From: Bacteroidota bacterium
GTDB lineage: Bacteria; Bacteroidota; Bacteroidia; Chitinophagales; Chitinophagaceae
Length of the DNA stretch: 64,000 nucleotides
Assembly (NCBI GenBank): GCA_018266775.1
Contig: JAFDZS010000010.1
Coordinates: forward strand, 121,983 to 185,982
Direction of reading: 5' to 3'
In this document: piece by piece, positions 17,265-24,379 of the stretch
How positions within the stretch are numbered: position 1 is the stretch's first letter
How the letters are laid out: each line of letters begins with the position of its first letter
Position numbers and translations under genes: made by a program
The notes under the pieces: model-generated
What the model was told of the DNA's origin: nothing
The model's database searches: none
Seen by the model: only the letters and a program-made list of their open reading frames with translations

Positions 17265-19139
17265 ATGTACAAAACCATCACCAAAATTACTGTTGCGGTA
17301 TTACTATCGGCCACAACAATCGGGGCAAAAGCCCAAACCACCGAACCCATTTTTGAAATCAGCGCAGGTAACGCTATTGCCAACACTAAATTTCTGCTGC
17401 AGTCTTCCACAGGAGAACTTATTTCAGGCAATGATTTGAAATTATTTGCCATTGATCCTGTGACCAAATCGGTACTGTGGGCGAATACTGACTTTTTGGG
17501 CCTGGATGAAAGCGACATCACCATCATTGAGGGTACACCTTTCATTAAGATAGAACGGCAAAAAACATTGTCATTAGCCAAAAACAAAAACACATACATC
17601 ATCCAGGCCAGGGATGGTAAAGTGGTGTACGACAGTAAAGACCAGGGCATAAAAGTGCGCAACACTTTAATACTGCCCAGGCTGAACGGTCTATTGATTG
17701 AAAGCGTTAAGGACGGCTTTTTATCGGTAACACTGCTGGATTTTAATACCGCCAAAGAATTATGGACGGTGCCGTTGATTAAAGAAAAAACCGGCGGCAT
17801 TGGCATTGGTGCCTTAAAACGTGCGGTAAAATCGTACACCTCTTCGGCTTTTAGTGTAGCCCCCATAGTGGATGCCAACCAAAACCTGATTCTTGTAAAT
17901 AAGTCGCAGATTTTTGCCATTGGCAAAAACGGGCAGTTGGCATGGAAAAAGGAATATGATGATGATGTAGATGACGCTTACCTGGGGCAGGATGGTAATT
18001 CCCTGTTCATCGGTTATAAAAAATACATCGATAAAATCAGTACTGCCAATGGCAACAGCACATTGGCTGAACCCATCAAAATGCGGGATGCGCTGAACAG
18101 CATTGTGCCTATGGGGGATAAATATATTGTTTGTAATGAAGCAGGCATTAATATTATGGATGCATCGGGTAATATGCAATGGAAAAAAGATTGCAAACTG
18201 GGCAACATTACACAAGCCAAATACACCGCCAATGGAATTGTTGCCATTGAAGCAGTAAAAGATGATGAAACCGTTTTTTACTGGGTAGATAATGAAGGCA
18301 AAAAAATGTGGGATGAAAAAGTAAAAGGCGGTATGATACTGGCAGAACCTACCGATAAAGGAGTAATGTACGTGACCACTGAACGAGCCAATATTCTTAC
18401 TTATGAAAAAGGCAAAGATGTTTGGAATAAAGATATTAAACTAAAGGGCGTTCCGCGTTTTGGAGCAGACGCAAAATCAAAAACCTTATACGCTTTTGCA
18501 GATGGTAAAGTGCATGCTTTTAATTTTTCTGACAACACCTATAAATTATTAACGGATGATTTAGACCTTAAAAAATACGACGATGAGAAAGAAATCGCTG
18601 TGCTGGATGTCAGGGAAGAGGGCAATAAACTGGTAGTGTACACGAATCAAAATGTTGCCGCGTTGCAAACTGCCGACGGCAAAATTATTTATAATAATTA
18701 TTTTAAAGATATTGGCAACAGTAAAAAGAAACTGATGCGTTTTGCAGGTACGGCTTTATCTGTTGCGGGTGCAGCACAGCAAATTGGCGGATTGACCAAT
18801 ATCACAGGGGGCACCGCCGGGTTATTTGGTGGCAACGGCGGCCTATTTGAAAAAGGGGCCAATCAATACAATACTGGTTCAGTTGTTAACGATTTAGGAA
18901 ACTCTCTGTATGCTGCTGCATCCAAAAGATATTTAGCATCACAGGCTACCAAAGATAATCTGTACATATTATCAGAAATGCCCGAAGGCAACGGAATGCT
19001 GGTATGGAATAAAGACAAGGGCACCATTACTAAAAAAATCACTTTTAAAGATACCACACCACAATACGTGGTGGATGAAGCTGCTGATAAAGTTTATGTG
19101 GTGGTGGGTAATGTGATCAAAGCATATGATTTGAAATAA
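17265..19139 (+). CDS. Exported PQQ-like beta-propeller protein
   Basis: 624 residues. A signal peptide (residues 1-24, ending GAKAQ) precedes repeated strands of the PQQ/outer-membrane-assembly propeller type: LFAIDPVTKSVLWANTD, YIIQARDGKVVYDSKD, FAIGKNGQLAWKKEYD, INIMDASGNMQWKKDC, YWVDNEGKKMWDEKV, LTYEKGKDVWNKDIK. A Gly-rich insert near 505-545 (GGLTNITGGTAGLFGGNGG) interrupts the last blades before YVVVGNVIKAYDLK closes the propeller. There are no quinone-binding or dehydrogenase motifs, so it is more likely a binding scaffold in the periplasm or at the surface than an enzyme. It is a single gene with its own promoter and a downstream hairpin. Confidence 0.75.
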   Translation: MYKTITKITVAVLLSATTIGAKAQTTEPIFEISAGNAIANTKFLLQSSTGELISGNDLKLFAIDPVTKSVLWANTDFLGLDESDITIIEGTPFIKIERQKTLSLAKNKNTYIIQARDGKVVYDSKDQGIKVRNTLILPRLNGLLIESVKDGFLSVTLLDFNTAKELWTVPLIKEKTGGIGIGALKRAVKSYTSSAFSVAPIVDANQNLILVNKSQIFAIGKNGQLAWKKEYDDDVDDAYLGQDGNSLFIGYKKYIDKISTANGNSTLAEPIKMRDALNSIVPMGDKYIVCNEAGINIMDASGNMQWKKDCKLGNITQAKYTANGIVAIEAVKDDETVFYWVDNEGKKMWDEKVKGGMILAEPTDKGVMYVTTERANILTYEKGKDVWNKDIKLKGVPRFGADAKSKTLYAFADGKVHAFNFSDNTYKLLTDDLDLKKYDDEKEIAVLDVREEGNKLVVYTNQNVAALQTADGKIIYNNYFKDIGNSKKKLMRFAGTALSVAGAAQQIGGLTNITGGTAGLFGGNGGLFEKGANQYNTGSVVNDLGNSLYAAASKRYLASQATKDNLYILSEMPEGNGMLVWNKDKGTITKKITFKDTTPQYVVDEAADKVYVVVGNVIKAYDLK

Positions 19140-19188
19140 AAAAAATGATCTGCATTAGATTACATTCAAGATTGACTTCAATTGAAAC

Positions 19189-19222
19189 AACTGCATAAGG
19201 AAATCTTTTTCTTTATGCAGTT
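19189..19222 (+). terminator. Terminator-like hairpin
   Basis: AACTGCATAA pairs with TTATGCAGTT around a loop holding a T-run. It lies 50 bases after the propeller gene stop. There is no T-tract after the stem, so termination is plausible but not clear. Confidence 0.4.
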
Positions 19223-19363
19223 ACTTAATATCTGACCAGTTATTCCTGTTTCAATGAAACACCAATGACAGTATACTATTAACCTGTATCATCCTGCTGC
19301 AGAAAAAATTCCTGCTGTTGTGGTGGAGATTGGTAATAATAAAAAGGAGCGTTTTAATATATC

Positions 19364-20008
19364 ATGAAAAAGCATTGGATACTTTGTTTGGTTTTCAGCT
19401 TACCGTTTTTTAGGTTTTGCTATTGCCAGGTTAACCAGTTTACACCTGGGTTTTATATACACCAAAATGGAGATACTTTGAGGGGATATTTACGCCTGAC
19501 GTCAGCGGGCGGATTTCCTGTTTTTCTTTTCAAAAAAGCCATCACAGATAATAACAGTGACACATTAAATACCGCTAACAGTAAAAGGATTTTTACCGGA
19601 GGTGAAACTTATGCCTGCTGGAATGGAACAATACGAATGACCTATATTGATAAAATAGACATGGACATTAAGAACGCCGGAAAATTTACCACAGGAACCT
19701 TTCCATTGCAGCTGATATTTGAAGGAAATCAACTTTCACTCTATAAATACTATGACTTATTTGATCATTTTTTTATACAGGCCGGCGATTCAATAACGGA
19801 ATTATACAGTACATACCGGTATACTACAGAATGGGAAAAAAGCACCTATATCAGTAATCCGCCAACTTATGCGATTAATCCCGTTTACAGGGATCAGATA
19901 CTGGCAATTGTTGGTTACCAACTAACAAAAAAGCAGTTCATCTTGATAGAGAGCCTTGAATATGACAAACGCTCGCTGGTAAAATTGTTAAAGGCCTTTG
20001 AAAAATAG
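19364..20008 (+). CDS. Exported protein of unknown function
   Basis: 214 residues. A signal peptide of about 21 residues (MKKHWILCLVFSLPFF...CYCQ) is followed by FTPGFYIHQNGDTLRGYLRL, the opening typical of a family of Bacteroidota secreted proteins of unknown function, then predicted beta strands and a C-terminal helix rich in Lys. No catalytic motif is seen. A GGAGC-like ribosome site (AAAGGAGCG) lies about 13 bases before the ATG. It stands alone between a propeller gene and a convergent acetyltransferase. Confidence 0.65.
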   Translation: MKKHWILCLVFSLPFFRFCYCQVNQFTPGFYIHQNGDTLRGYLRLTSAGGFPVFLFKKAITDNNSDTLNTANSKRIFTGGETYACWNGTIRMTYIDKIDMDIKNAGKFTTGTFPLQLIFEGNQLSLYKYYDLFDHFFIQAGDSITELYSTYRYTTEWEKSTYISNPPTYAINPVYRDQILAIVGYQLTKKQFILIESLEYDKRSLVKLLKAFEK

Positions 20009-20071
20009 ATAAAAGTTATTTTTTGCAATGCTTTGCGGGCAGCATACAAATTGTACATCGGGCTCTTGCCT

Positions 20072-20566
20072 TCACTCCAACTCCTTCAGCATCCATATAT
20101 CACAACCATGATGTCCACTATTTCCTAACGGACCGGGCAAATAATGAAACCCCATTTTTTCATACAGCGGAACGGCAATCTTTAATTCGGGCATCGTTTC
20201 CAGGTAGATACTGTTATAGCTATTACTTTTTGCAGCATCAAAACATTGCTGCATTAACAGTTTGCCGAAACCTTTACCCCGTGCAGCGGGATGCAGGTAC
20301 AGCTTAACCAGTTCGCAAACGCCGGCAGGTAAATTTTCAGTAGGGAAGATGCCGGCGCCGCCGAGTAATACGCCCCCTTCTTCAATAACAAAATACATAC
20401 TGCCGGGTGTTTTAAAAAGCGAGTACAGGTTATCGGTAGTAGGGTCGAAATAAACGGTGCCGGGTTTAGCGGCATTGAATTCTTTCAGTGCTGAACGAAT
20501 GATGGCGGCGAGAGGCGCATTGTCTGCCGTACTGATGGGGCGTATCGTAATTGCGGTGTTTATCAT
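20072..20566 (-). CDS. GNAT-family N-acetyltransferase
   Basis: 164 residues covering one whole GNAT domain: ITIRPISTADNAPLAAIIR at the N terminus, the LVKLYLHPAARGKGFGKLLMQQC acetyl-CoA loop (R/Q-x-x-G-x-G/A form, here RGKGFG) at about 87-108, and the YLETMPELKIAVPLYEKMGF motif that closes the fold. It acetylates an amine on an unknown substrate from acetyl-CoA in the cytoplasm. It is convergent with the preceding gene and about 120 bases from the next minus-strand gene. Confidence 0.88.
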   Translation of the reverse strand: MINTAITIRPISTADNAPLAAIIRSALKEFNAAKPGTVYFDPTTDNLYSLFKTPGSMYFVIEEGGVLLGGAGIFPTENLPAGVCELVKLYLHPAARGKGFGKLLMQQCFDAAKSNSYNSIYLETMPELKIAVPLYEKMGFHYLPGPLGNSGHHGCDIWMLKELE

Positions 20567-20690
20567 ATTATTTTGCTATAGTTACTTTCGGTGCTGATTG
20601 TTTTTTGTGATACCGGGCTTCGATCCACGGGATAAACAAGCTCAGCCTGGCAGTATTTAAGTTGAAGCGGCTTGTCTACGACTTATCTCT

Positions 20691-21041
20691 TTAATACGTT
20701 GTATCCTGTTGTGCAAAGCGCAGCAAAATACCATTGTTGTCCCGTATGGTAAATTCGCGGATGCCGCCGGGCTGATCTTTCAACTGGCCTTTTAGCTGTA
20801 TCACTTCCTGCGAAGATAACTCAGTATATAAGCATTCAATATCTGTTACCCGGATGAAGCAGGAGGTTTGTGCACAAATATCTTCATCATCGCATTGCAC
20901 AAAATGCAGTTCGGTATTGTTTTTCTTAAAAATCACATATCCGCCTTTGTTAATGGCGGTAAAGCCGAGTTTGCTTTCGTAAAACATAATGGTTGCTTTC
21001 AGGTTTGCAGAAGGCAGTACTGGTATGGCTTGCTGAATCAT
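20691..21041 (-). CDS. VOC/glyoxalase-fold protein (bleomycin-resistance-like)
   Basis: 116 residues forming one VOC unit: PVLPSANLKATIMFYESKLGF at the start, GYVIFKKNNTELHF in the middle, and REFTIRDNNGILLRFAQQ at the end, the usual layout of the bleomycin-binding/glyoxalase superfamily. Such proteins bind small ligands, or a metal as dimers; the ligand here is not known. One metal-type His and a Glu can be placed (ELHF; no clear terminal E), so drug binding is more likely than glyoxalase activity. It starts with ATG and lies upstream of the GNAT gene on the same strand. Confidence 0.82.
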   Translation of the reverse strand: MIQQAIPVLPSANLKATIMFYESKLGFTAINKGGYVIFKKNNTELHFVQCDDEDICAQTSCFIRVTDIECLYTELSSQEVIQLKGQLKDQPGGIREFTIRDNNGILLRFAQQDTTY

Positions 21042-21077
21042 AGTGGTTTAATTATGGAATTGCCTGAATTTGAAATG

Positions 21078-21204
21078 CTGTCAGGTTGAGCGTGCTTGCC
21101 CTGGGGGCGAAACCGGCTGAATGCTGATGTAACCGTCTTCGTCAAGCTCAGACTGACAGCAAAATAATTCACAGCGTGAGTGCTTTCGAAGTTAAAAGTT
21201 GACA
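21078..21204 (+). repeat. Dispersed intergenic repeat, copy 3
   Basis: It starts CTGTCAGGTTGAG, contains GCGAAACCGG and GTAACCGTCTTCG, and ends after ATAATTCACAGCGTGAGTGC and a run ending GTTAAAAG. The order is the same as in the copies at the left end of the window. Confidence 0.7.
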
Positions 21205-21248
21205 ATGATTAAGACTGTTGGTTACTGCATCACCCATATATATAATAA

Positions 21249-21277
21249 GAACCGGTTTCGCCGGGCTCAACCTGACA
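21249..21277 (-). repeat. Dispersed intergenic repeat, inverted fragment
   Basis: Its reverse complement starts TGTCAGGTTGAGCCCGGCG and continues AAACCGG, identical over this length to the copy near 136-162. Confidence 0.75.
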
Positions 21278-21336
21278 ACTATCAGGTTGGAGTCATCTAA
21301 ATTACCCGAAAGATAGCCCGTTTTTAAAAAATGCAC

Positions 21337-21344
21337 TACTTTCG
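21337..21344 (+). promoter_or_regulatory. Possible -7 element of the sigma/anti-sigma operon
   Basis: TACTTTCG differs at one base from TAnnTTTG and stands 23 bases before the TTG start of the ECF sigma gene, with a T-run 10-15 bases upstream. Confidence 0.3.
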
Positions 21345-21367
21345 GTTTTTATTATTCGCCAGAAACT

Positions 21368-21913
21368 TTGTCCCCGCAGACTCAATATACCGAAGCAGAA
21401 TTGGTTGAACTGTTGCAAAACCGTAACCAGCAGGCATTTGCCTATCTGTACGATCATTATTGCGGCGCCCTGAATGGTGTAATTTTGCGTTTGGTGGAAG
21501 ACCGGGAACTGGCGGCGGATATTTTACAGGAAGCATTCCTGAAAATATGGAATAACTTCTCCAGCTATGATGTGAGCAAAGGACGGCTGTTTACCTGGAT
21601 GATCAACATTACCCGGAACCTTACCATTGACACATTGCGCAGTAAAGGGTATAAGAAACAACGGCAAATCTCGGGCGATGAAAACACCGTAAGTATGGTT
21701 AGTGAAAACAGCGCCGTGCCTGAACAGTTTGATGCTTTGGGCATCAGGAAACAGTTGGTGAACCTGAAACCAGAGCAGCGCCGTATTATTGACCTTGCTT
21801 ATTTTGGCGGATTTACCCAGGACGAAATTTCGAGGGAACTGGGGATACCGCTGGGTACGGTAAAAACAAGAATGCGGACGGCAATACTGGAATTAAGAAA
21901 AATGTTACAATAA
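21368..21913 (+). CDS. ECF-type RNA polymerase sigma factor
   Basis: 181 residues. Region 2 lies at about 20-95 (AFAYLYDHYCGALNGVILRLV, AADILQEAFLKIWNNF, GRLFTWMINITRNLTID) and region 4 at about 125-178 (LKPEQRRIIDLAYFGGFTQDEISRELGIPLGTVKTRM, a helix-turn-helix). There is no region 3, as in ECF factors, which turn on stress or envelope genes. The frame starts with TTG; no in-frame ATG is available before region 2. The anti-sigma gene begins one base after the stop, so the pair is one operon. Confidence 0.9.
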   Translation: MSPQTQYTEAELVELLQNRNQQAFAYLYDHYCGALNGVILRLVEDRELAADILQEAFLKIWNNFSSYDVSKGRLFTWMINITRNLTIDTLRSKGYKKQRQISGDENTVSMVSENSAVPEQFDALGIRKQLVNLKPEQRRIIDLAYFGGFTQDEISRELGIPLGTVKTRMRTAILELRKMLQ

Positions 21914-21914
21914 A

Positions 21915-22730
21915 GTGAACGCACAGGAAATCATATCATCGGGCATACTGGAATTGTATGCGTCTGGGCTGGCCTCGGCAGATGAGACCGCACAGGTGCA
22001 GCAATGGATACAGCAATACCCGGAAGTAAAAGCCGAACTGGACGATATTCAGCTGGGCCTGGAGAACTATGCGTTGGCCCATGCTGTTGCACCAGAAGCG
22101 GGTGCAAAAGAAAAATTATTTGCTGCCATTAATGCTGCTGCTGATAAAACTATTACTGCAGTTCCGCTGATGCAAACAACCAATGGTGTTGCAGCGCCGG
22201 TGGTTCCCATAAAAAATTACTGGAAATGGGTGGCTGCCGCTGCCGTGGTGTTACTGGTGGGCAGTACAATTTTAAATGTTACTTACTATAATAAATATAA
22301 TACCGCAGCAAAAGCTGCGGAAGAGAAAGATGCTCAATTAGCCGCCATTAATCAAAAGGAAAAAAGCGCACAATCAGACCTGGATGTGGTGAATAATAAA
22401 TACAGTTTACCGGTGAATTTAAACGGGCAGCAAAATTCGCCTGATGCCAAGGCTAAGATTTTCTGGATGACCAACACGGGTGATGTAATGATTGATGCCA
22501 GCAATTTACCCGATGCCCCCGCAGGCATGCAATACCAGTTTTGGGCAATTGTTGATGGCAAACCTGTAGATGGCGGATTGATCATTACCACAGATAAAGG
22601 CAAAAAATACCATTTCCAGAAAATGAAAGCATTTGGCCGTGCGGAAGCCTTTGCCATTTCGCTGGAAAAGGAAGGCGGTAACCCTGTTCCTACAAAAGTG
22701 GTGAGTACAGGTGCTGTATGTAAAATCTAA
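21915..22730 (+). CDS. Membrane-bound anti-sigma factor (RskA-like)
   Basis: 271 residues from a GTG start one base after the sigma-factor stop. An N-terminal cytoplasmic ASD-type segment (ELYASGLASADETAQVQQWIQQYPEV) precedes one membrane segment at about residues 95-118 (WKWVAAAAVVLLVGSTIL), a short coiled coil, and a periplasmic RskA-type C-terminal domain (KIFWMTNTGDVMIDASNLPDAPAGMQYQFWAIVDGKPVDGG). It would hold the ECF factor at the membrane until an envelope signal releases it. A strong terminator follows. Confidence 0.9.
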   Translation: MNAQEIISSGILELYASGLASADETAQVQQWIQQYPEVKAELDDIQLGLENYALAHAVAPEAGAKEKLFAAINAAADKTITAVPLMQTTNGVAAPVVPIKNYWKWVAAAAVVLLVGSTILNVTYYNKYNTAAKAAEEKDAQLAAINQKEKSAQSDLDVVNNKYSLPVNLNGQQNSPDAKAKIFWMTNTGDVMIDASNLPDAPAGMQYQFWAIVDGKPVDGGLIITTDKGKKYHFQKMKAFGRAEAFAISLEKEGGNPVPTKVVSTGAVCKI

Positions 22731-22751
22731 CTGAATTTTTTATGAATATTG

Positions 22752-22777
22752 AACCGGGCCACTGCCCGGTTTTTTTA
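22752..22777 (+). terminator. Intrinsic terminator
   Basis: AACCGGGC pairs with GCCCGGTT around CACT and runs into a T-tract. It ends the sigma/anti-sigma operon and lies 86 bases before the fasciclin gene. Confidence 0.88.
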
Positions 22778-22862
22778 TGCGCATAATTTTTTTTCAGAAA
22801 TCCAATCCATATTTTTTCATCTGCCGTATGTGATAGTACACACAAAACTTAAACATACAATT

Positions 22863-23423
22863 ATGAAAAAGATGAAACAACTTTTTTTAGCAGCCATAGC
22901 TGTAGTATTGGTCAATGCATCCTTTGCACAAATGGAACAAACCAAAATGGTGGGCGGTGCCGCCATGTATCCTTCTAAAAATATTGTTGAAAATGCAGTT
23001 AACAGTAAAGACCACACGACATTGGTGGCTGCCGTTAAAGCTGCAGGCCTGGTGGAAACACTGGAAGGTAAAGGACCGTTTACTGTTTTTGCCCCGGTAA
23101 ACAAAGCGTTTGAAGCGCTGCCTGCGGGAACGGTTGACAACCTTTTGAAACCAGAAAACAAAGCTACATTAACTGGTGTGCTCACTTATCATGTTGTAGC
23201 AGGTAAATACACTTCGATGGACCTGGTTAAGCTGATCAAAGAAGGTAATGGCACTGCCATGTTAAAAACAGTTGCTGGTGGTACACTGTGGATCATGATG
23301 AAAGGCAAGAAGATTGCCATTAAAGATGAAAGCGGCAATGTTGCTTATGTTACCATTAAAGATGTGAACCAGAGCAATGGCGTGATTCATGTAATTGATC
23401 ATGTGTTGATGCCTAAGAAATAA
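22863..23423 (+). CDS. Exported single-domain fasciclin (FAS1) protein
   Basis: 186 residues. The open frame starts upstream at 22749 through the terminator, but the ATG at 22863 gives the signal peptide (KKMKQLFLAAIAVVLVNASFAQ) and is chosen. One FAS1 domain follows: the H1 motif KGPFTVFAPVNKAF, the central TGVLTYHVVAGKYTS, and the H2 motif NGVIHVIDHVLMP. FAS1 proteins serve in adhesion or surface binding. The gene lies just after the ECF/anti-sigma operon and could be a target of that sigma factor, which is inference. Confidence 0.9.
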   Translation: MKKMKQLFLAAIAVVLVNASFAQMEQTKMVGGAAMYPSKNIVENAVNSKDHTTLVAAVKAAGLVETLEGKGPFTVFAPVNKAFEALPAGTVDNLLKPENKATLTGVLTYHVVAGKYTSMDLVKLIKEGNGTAMLKTVAGGTLWIMMKGKKIAIKDESGNVAYVTIKDVNQSNGVIHVIDHVLMPKK

Positions 23424-23440
23424 TTATAAACGGCAAACAA

Positions 23441-23478
23441 CAAAAGGCCCTGTTTCGTAAGAAGCGGGGCTTTTAACG
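23441..23478 (+). terminator. Imperfect terminator-like hairpin
   Basis: AAAGGCCCTG and CGGGGCTTTT can pair with mismatches and are followed by a moderately T-rich stretch. It lies just after the fasciclin gene. Confidence 0.45.
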
Positions 23479-23530
23479 TTTTATTCTTTTTTTATTGATA
23501 AATAATCGGAATAAAATGAATTTTGCAATT

Positions 23531-23719
23531 GTTGCTTACAGCTGGTTGATGCACTTACTTTTTTTGCGGAAAAAAAGTAAGCAACTGTGCCCCGTGGGAA
23601 AAGCCGCCCGGGAATAAATGCAGCCCCCGGCCATTCGGAGGGACAAGCTATTCCCGGATGGTTCCCTGATTGGGCTTTTGTGCTCCTGTGATTTCAACTT
23701 CAGTAATTCTATTCTTAGG
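23531..23719 (+). repeat. Repeat A, copy 1
   Basis: It shares GTTGCTTACAGCTGGTTGAT, GTAAGCAACTGTGCCCCGTG and the end TTTCAACTTCAGTAATTC with 24042-24203. This copy is about 27 bases longer than the second because of small insertions in its middle. Confidence 0.8.
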
Positions 23720-23957
23720 GTGAATATTATTTGTTATTCAATTCTCTATTCAGTTCAAAATAGTTTTACTGCCGCTGCAACAAATTCCATGAGATTCTCC
23801 AATGTGGTACCTTACTTCAATAGTATTGCAGAAGAAGGATGCTGCCACCGTAATGTTCTGAAGATGCTTCGGGTTAATCGGGAAAGTGAATGAATGGTTC
23901 AGTTTAAAGGAATTAGTAATGCAGTATACGCTTCCTGCAGGGCTGGGCGGGCAAAAC

Positions 23958-24015
23958 AGCGGAGCAATTGTTTTGCCTTGATTTTTTTGATTCTTTTTTT
24001 ATCAAGAAAAAAAGA
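23958..24015 (+). repeat. Repeat B, copy 1
   Basis: CAGCGGAGCAATTGTTTTGC leads into TTGATTTTTTTGATTC and a TTTTTTTATCAAGAAAAAAA palindromic stretch. Copy 2 at 24236-24314 has an insertion. Confidence 0.75.
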
Positions 24016-24041
24016 ATAGTAAGAAAATGTTTTTTGTAATC

Positions 24042-24203
24042 GTTGCTTACAGCTGGTTGATGCACTTACTTTTTTTGCGGAAAAAAGTAAGCAACTGTGC
24101 CCCGTGGGGAAAGCCCCCCGGGAATAAATGCAGCCTATTCCCGGGTGGTTCCCTGATTGGGCTTTTGTGCTGTGATTTCAACTTCAGTAATTCTATTCTT
24201 AGG
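24042..24203 (+). repeat. Repeat A, copy 2
   Basis: Second copy of 23531-23719, ending ATTCTATTCTTAGG. Confidence 0.8.
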
Positions 24204-24235
24204 ATTTGTTCGTACAAAAGTTTTGGATCAAAGCA

Positions 24236-24314
24236 GCGGAACAATTGTTTTGCCTTGATTTTTTTGCCTGCCTGCGGGCAGGCAGGTTTCTTTTTTTATC
24301 AAGAAAAAAAGAAA
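24236..24314 (+). repeat. Repeat B, copy 2, with internal palindrome
   Basis: It matches 23958-24015 but carries an extra perfect palindrome, CCTGCCTGCGGGCAGGCAGG, between the two T-rich arms. Confidence 0.75.
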
Positions 24315-24379
24315 GGCAAATTAGCGAACAGACTATAGCCTTATGTTTCCGCTCTGTATTATTTGTAGTATTTTTAAAT

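Larger units (their letters stand above)
21042..21367. other. Repeat-filled 326-bp spacer
   Basis: It holds a full copy of the dispersed repeat at 21078-21204 and an inverted fragment at 21249-21277, then a T-rich run and the ECF sigma start. No gene is supported. Confidence 0.6.
23424..24379. other. 956-bp spacer made of alternating repeats A-B-A-B
   Basis: Repeat A (23531-23719 and 24042-24203) alternates with repeat B (23958-24015 and 24236-24314). Open frames through it have no domain content and are not called. Between 23720 and 23957 the sequence is unique, with no recognisable gene. Confidence 0.6.

Noticed and set aside
19278..19363. Protein-like text YHPAAEKIPAVVVEIGNN after an in-frame stop
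   Set aside because: It looks like the middle of an enzyme-like protein, but it is under 30 codons with no start; too short to call a pseudogene.
20567..20690. tRNA-like or regulatory RNA in the spacer between the GNAT and VOC genes
   Set aside because: No cloverleaf or known riboswitch pattern could be built by eye.
22749..22862. N-terminal extension of the fasciclin protein
   Set aside because: It reads through a strong terminator, and the signal peptide begins at 22863.
23618..24338. Open frames through the A-B-A-B repeats
   Set aside because: They run over two repeat families, have no domain or signal content and share their sequence with each other only because of the repeats.
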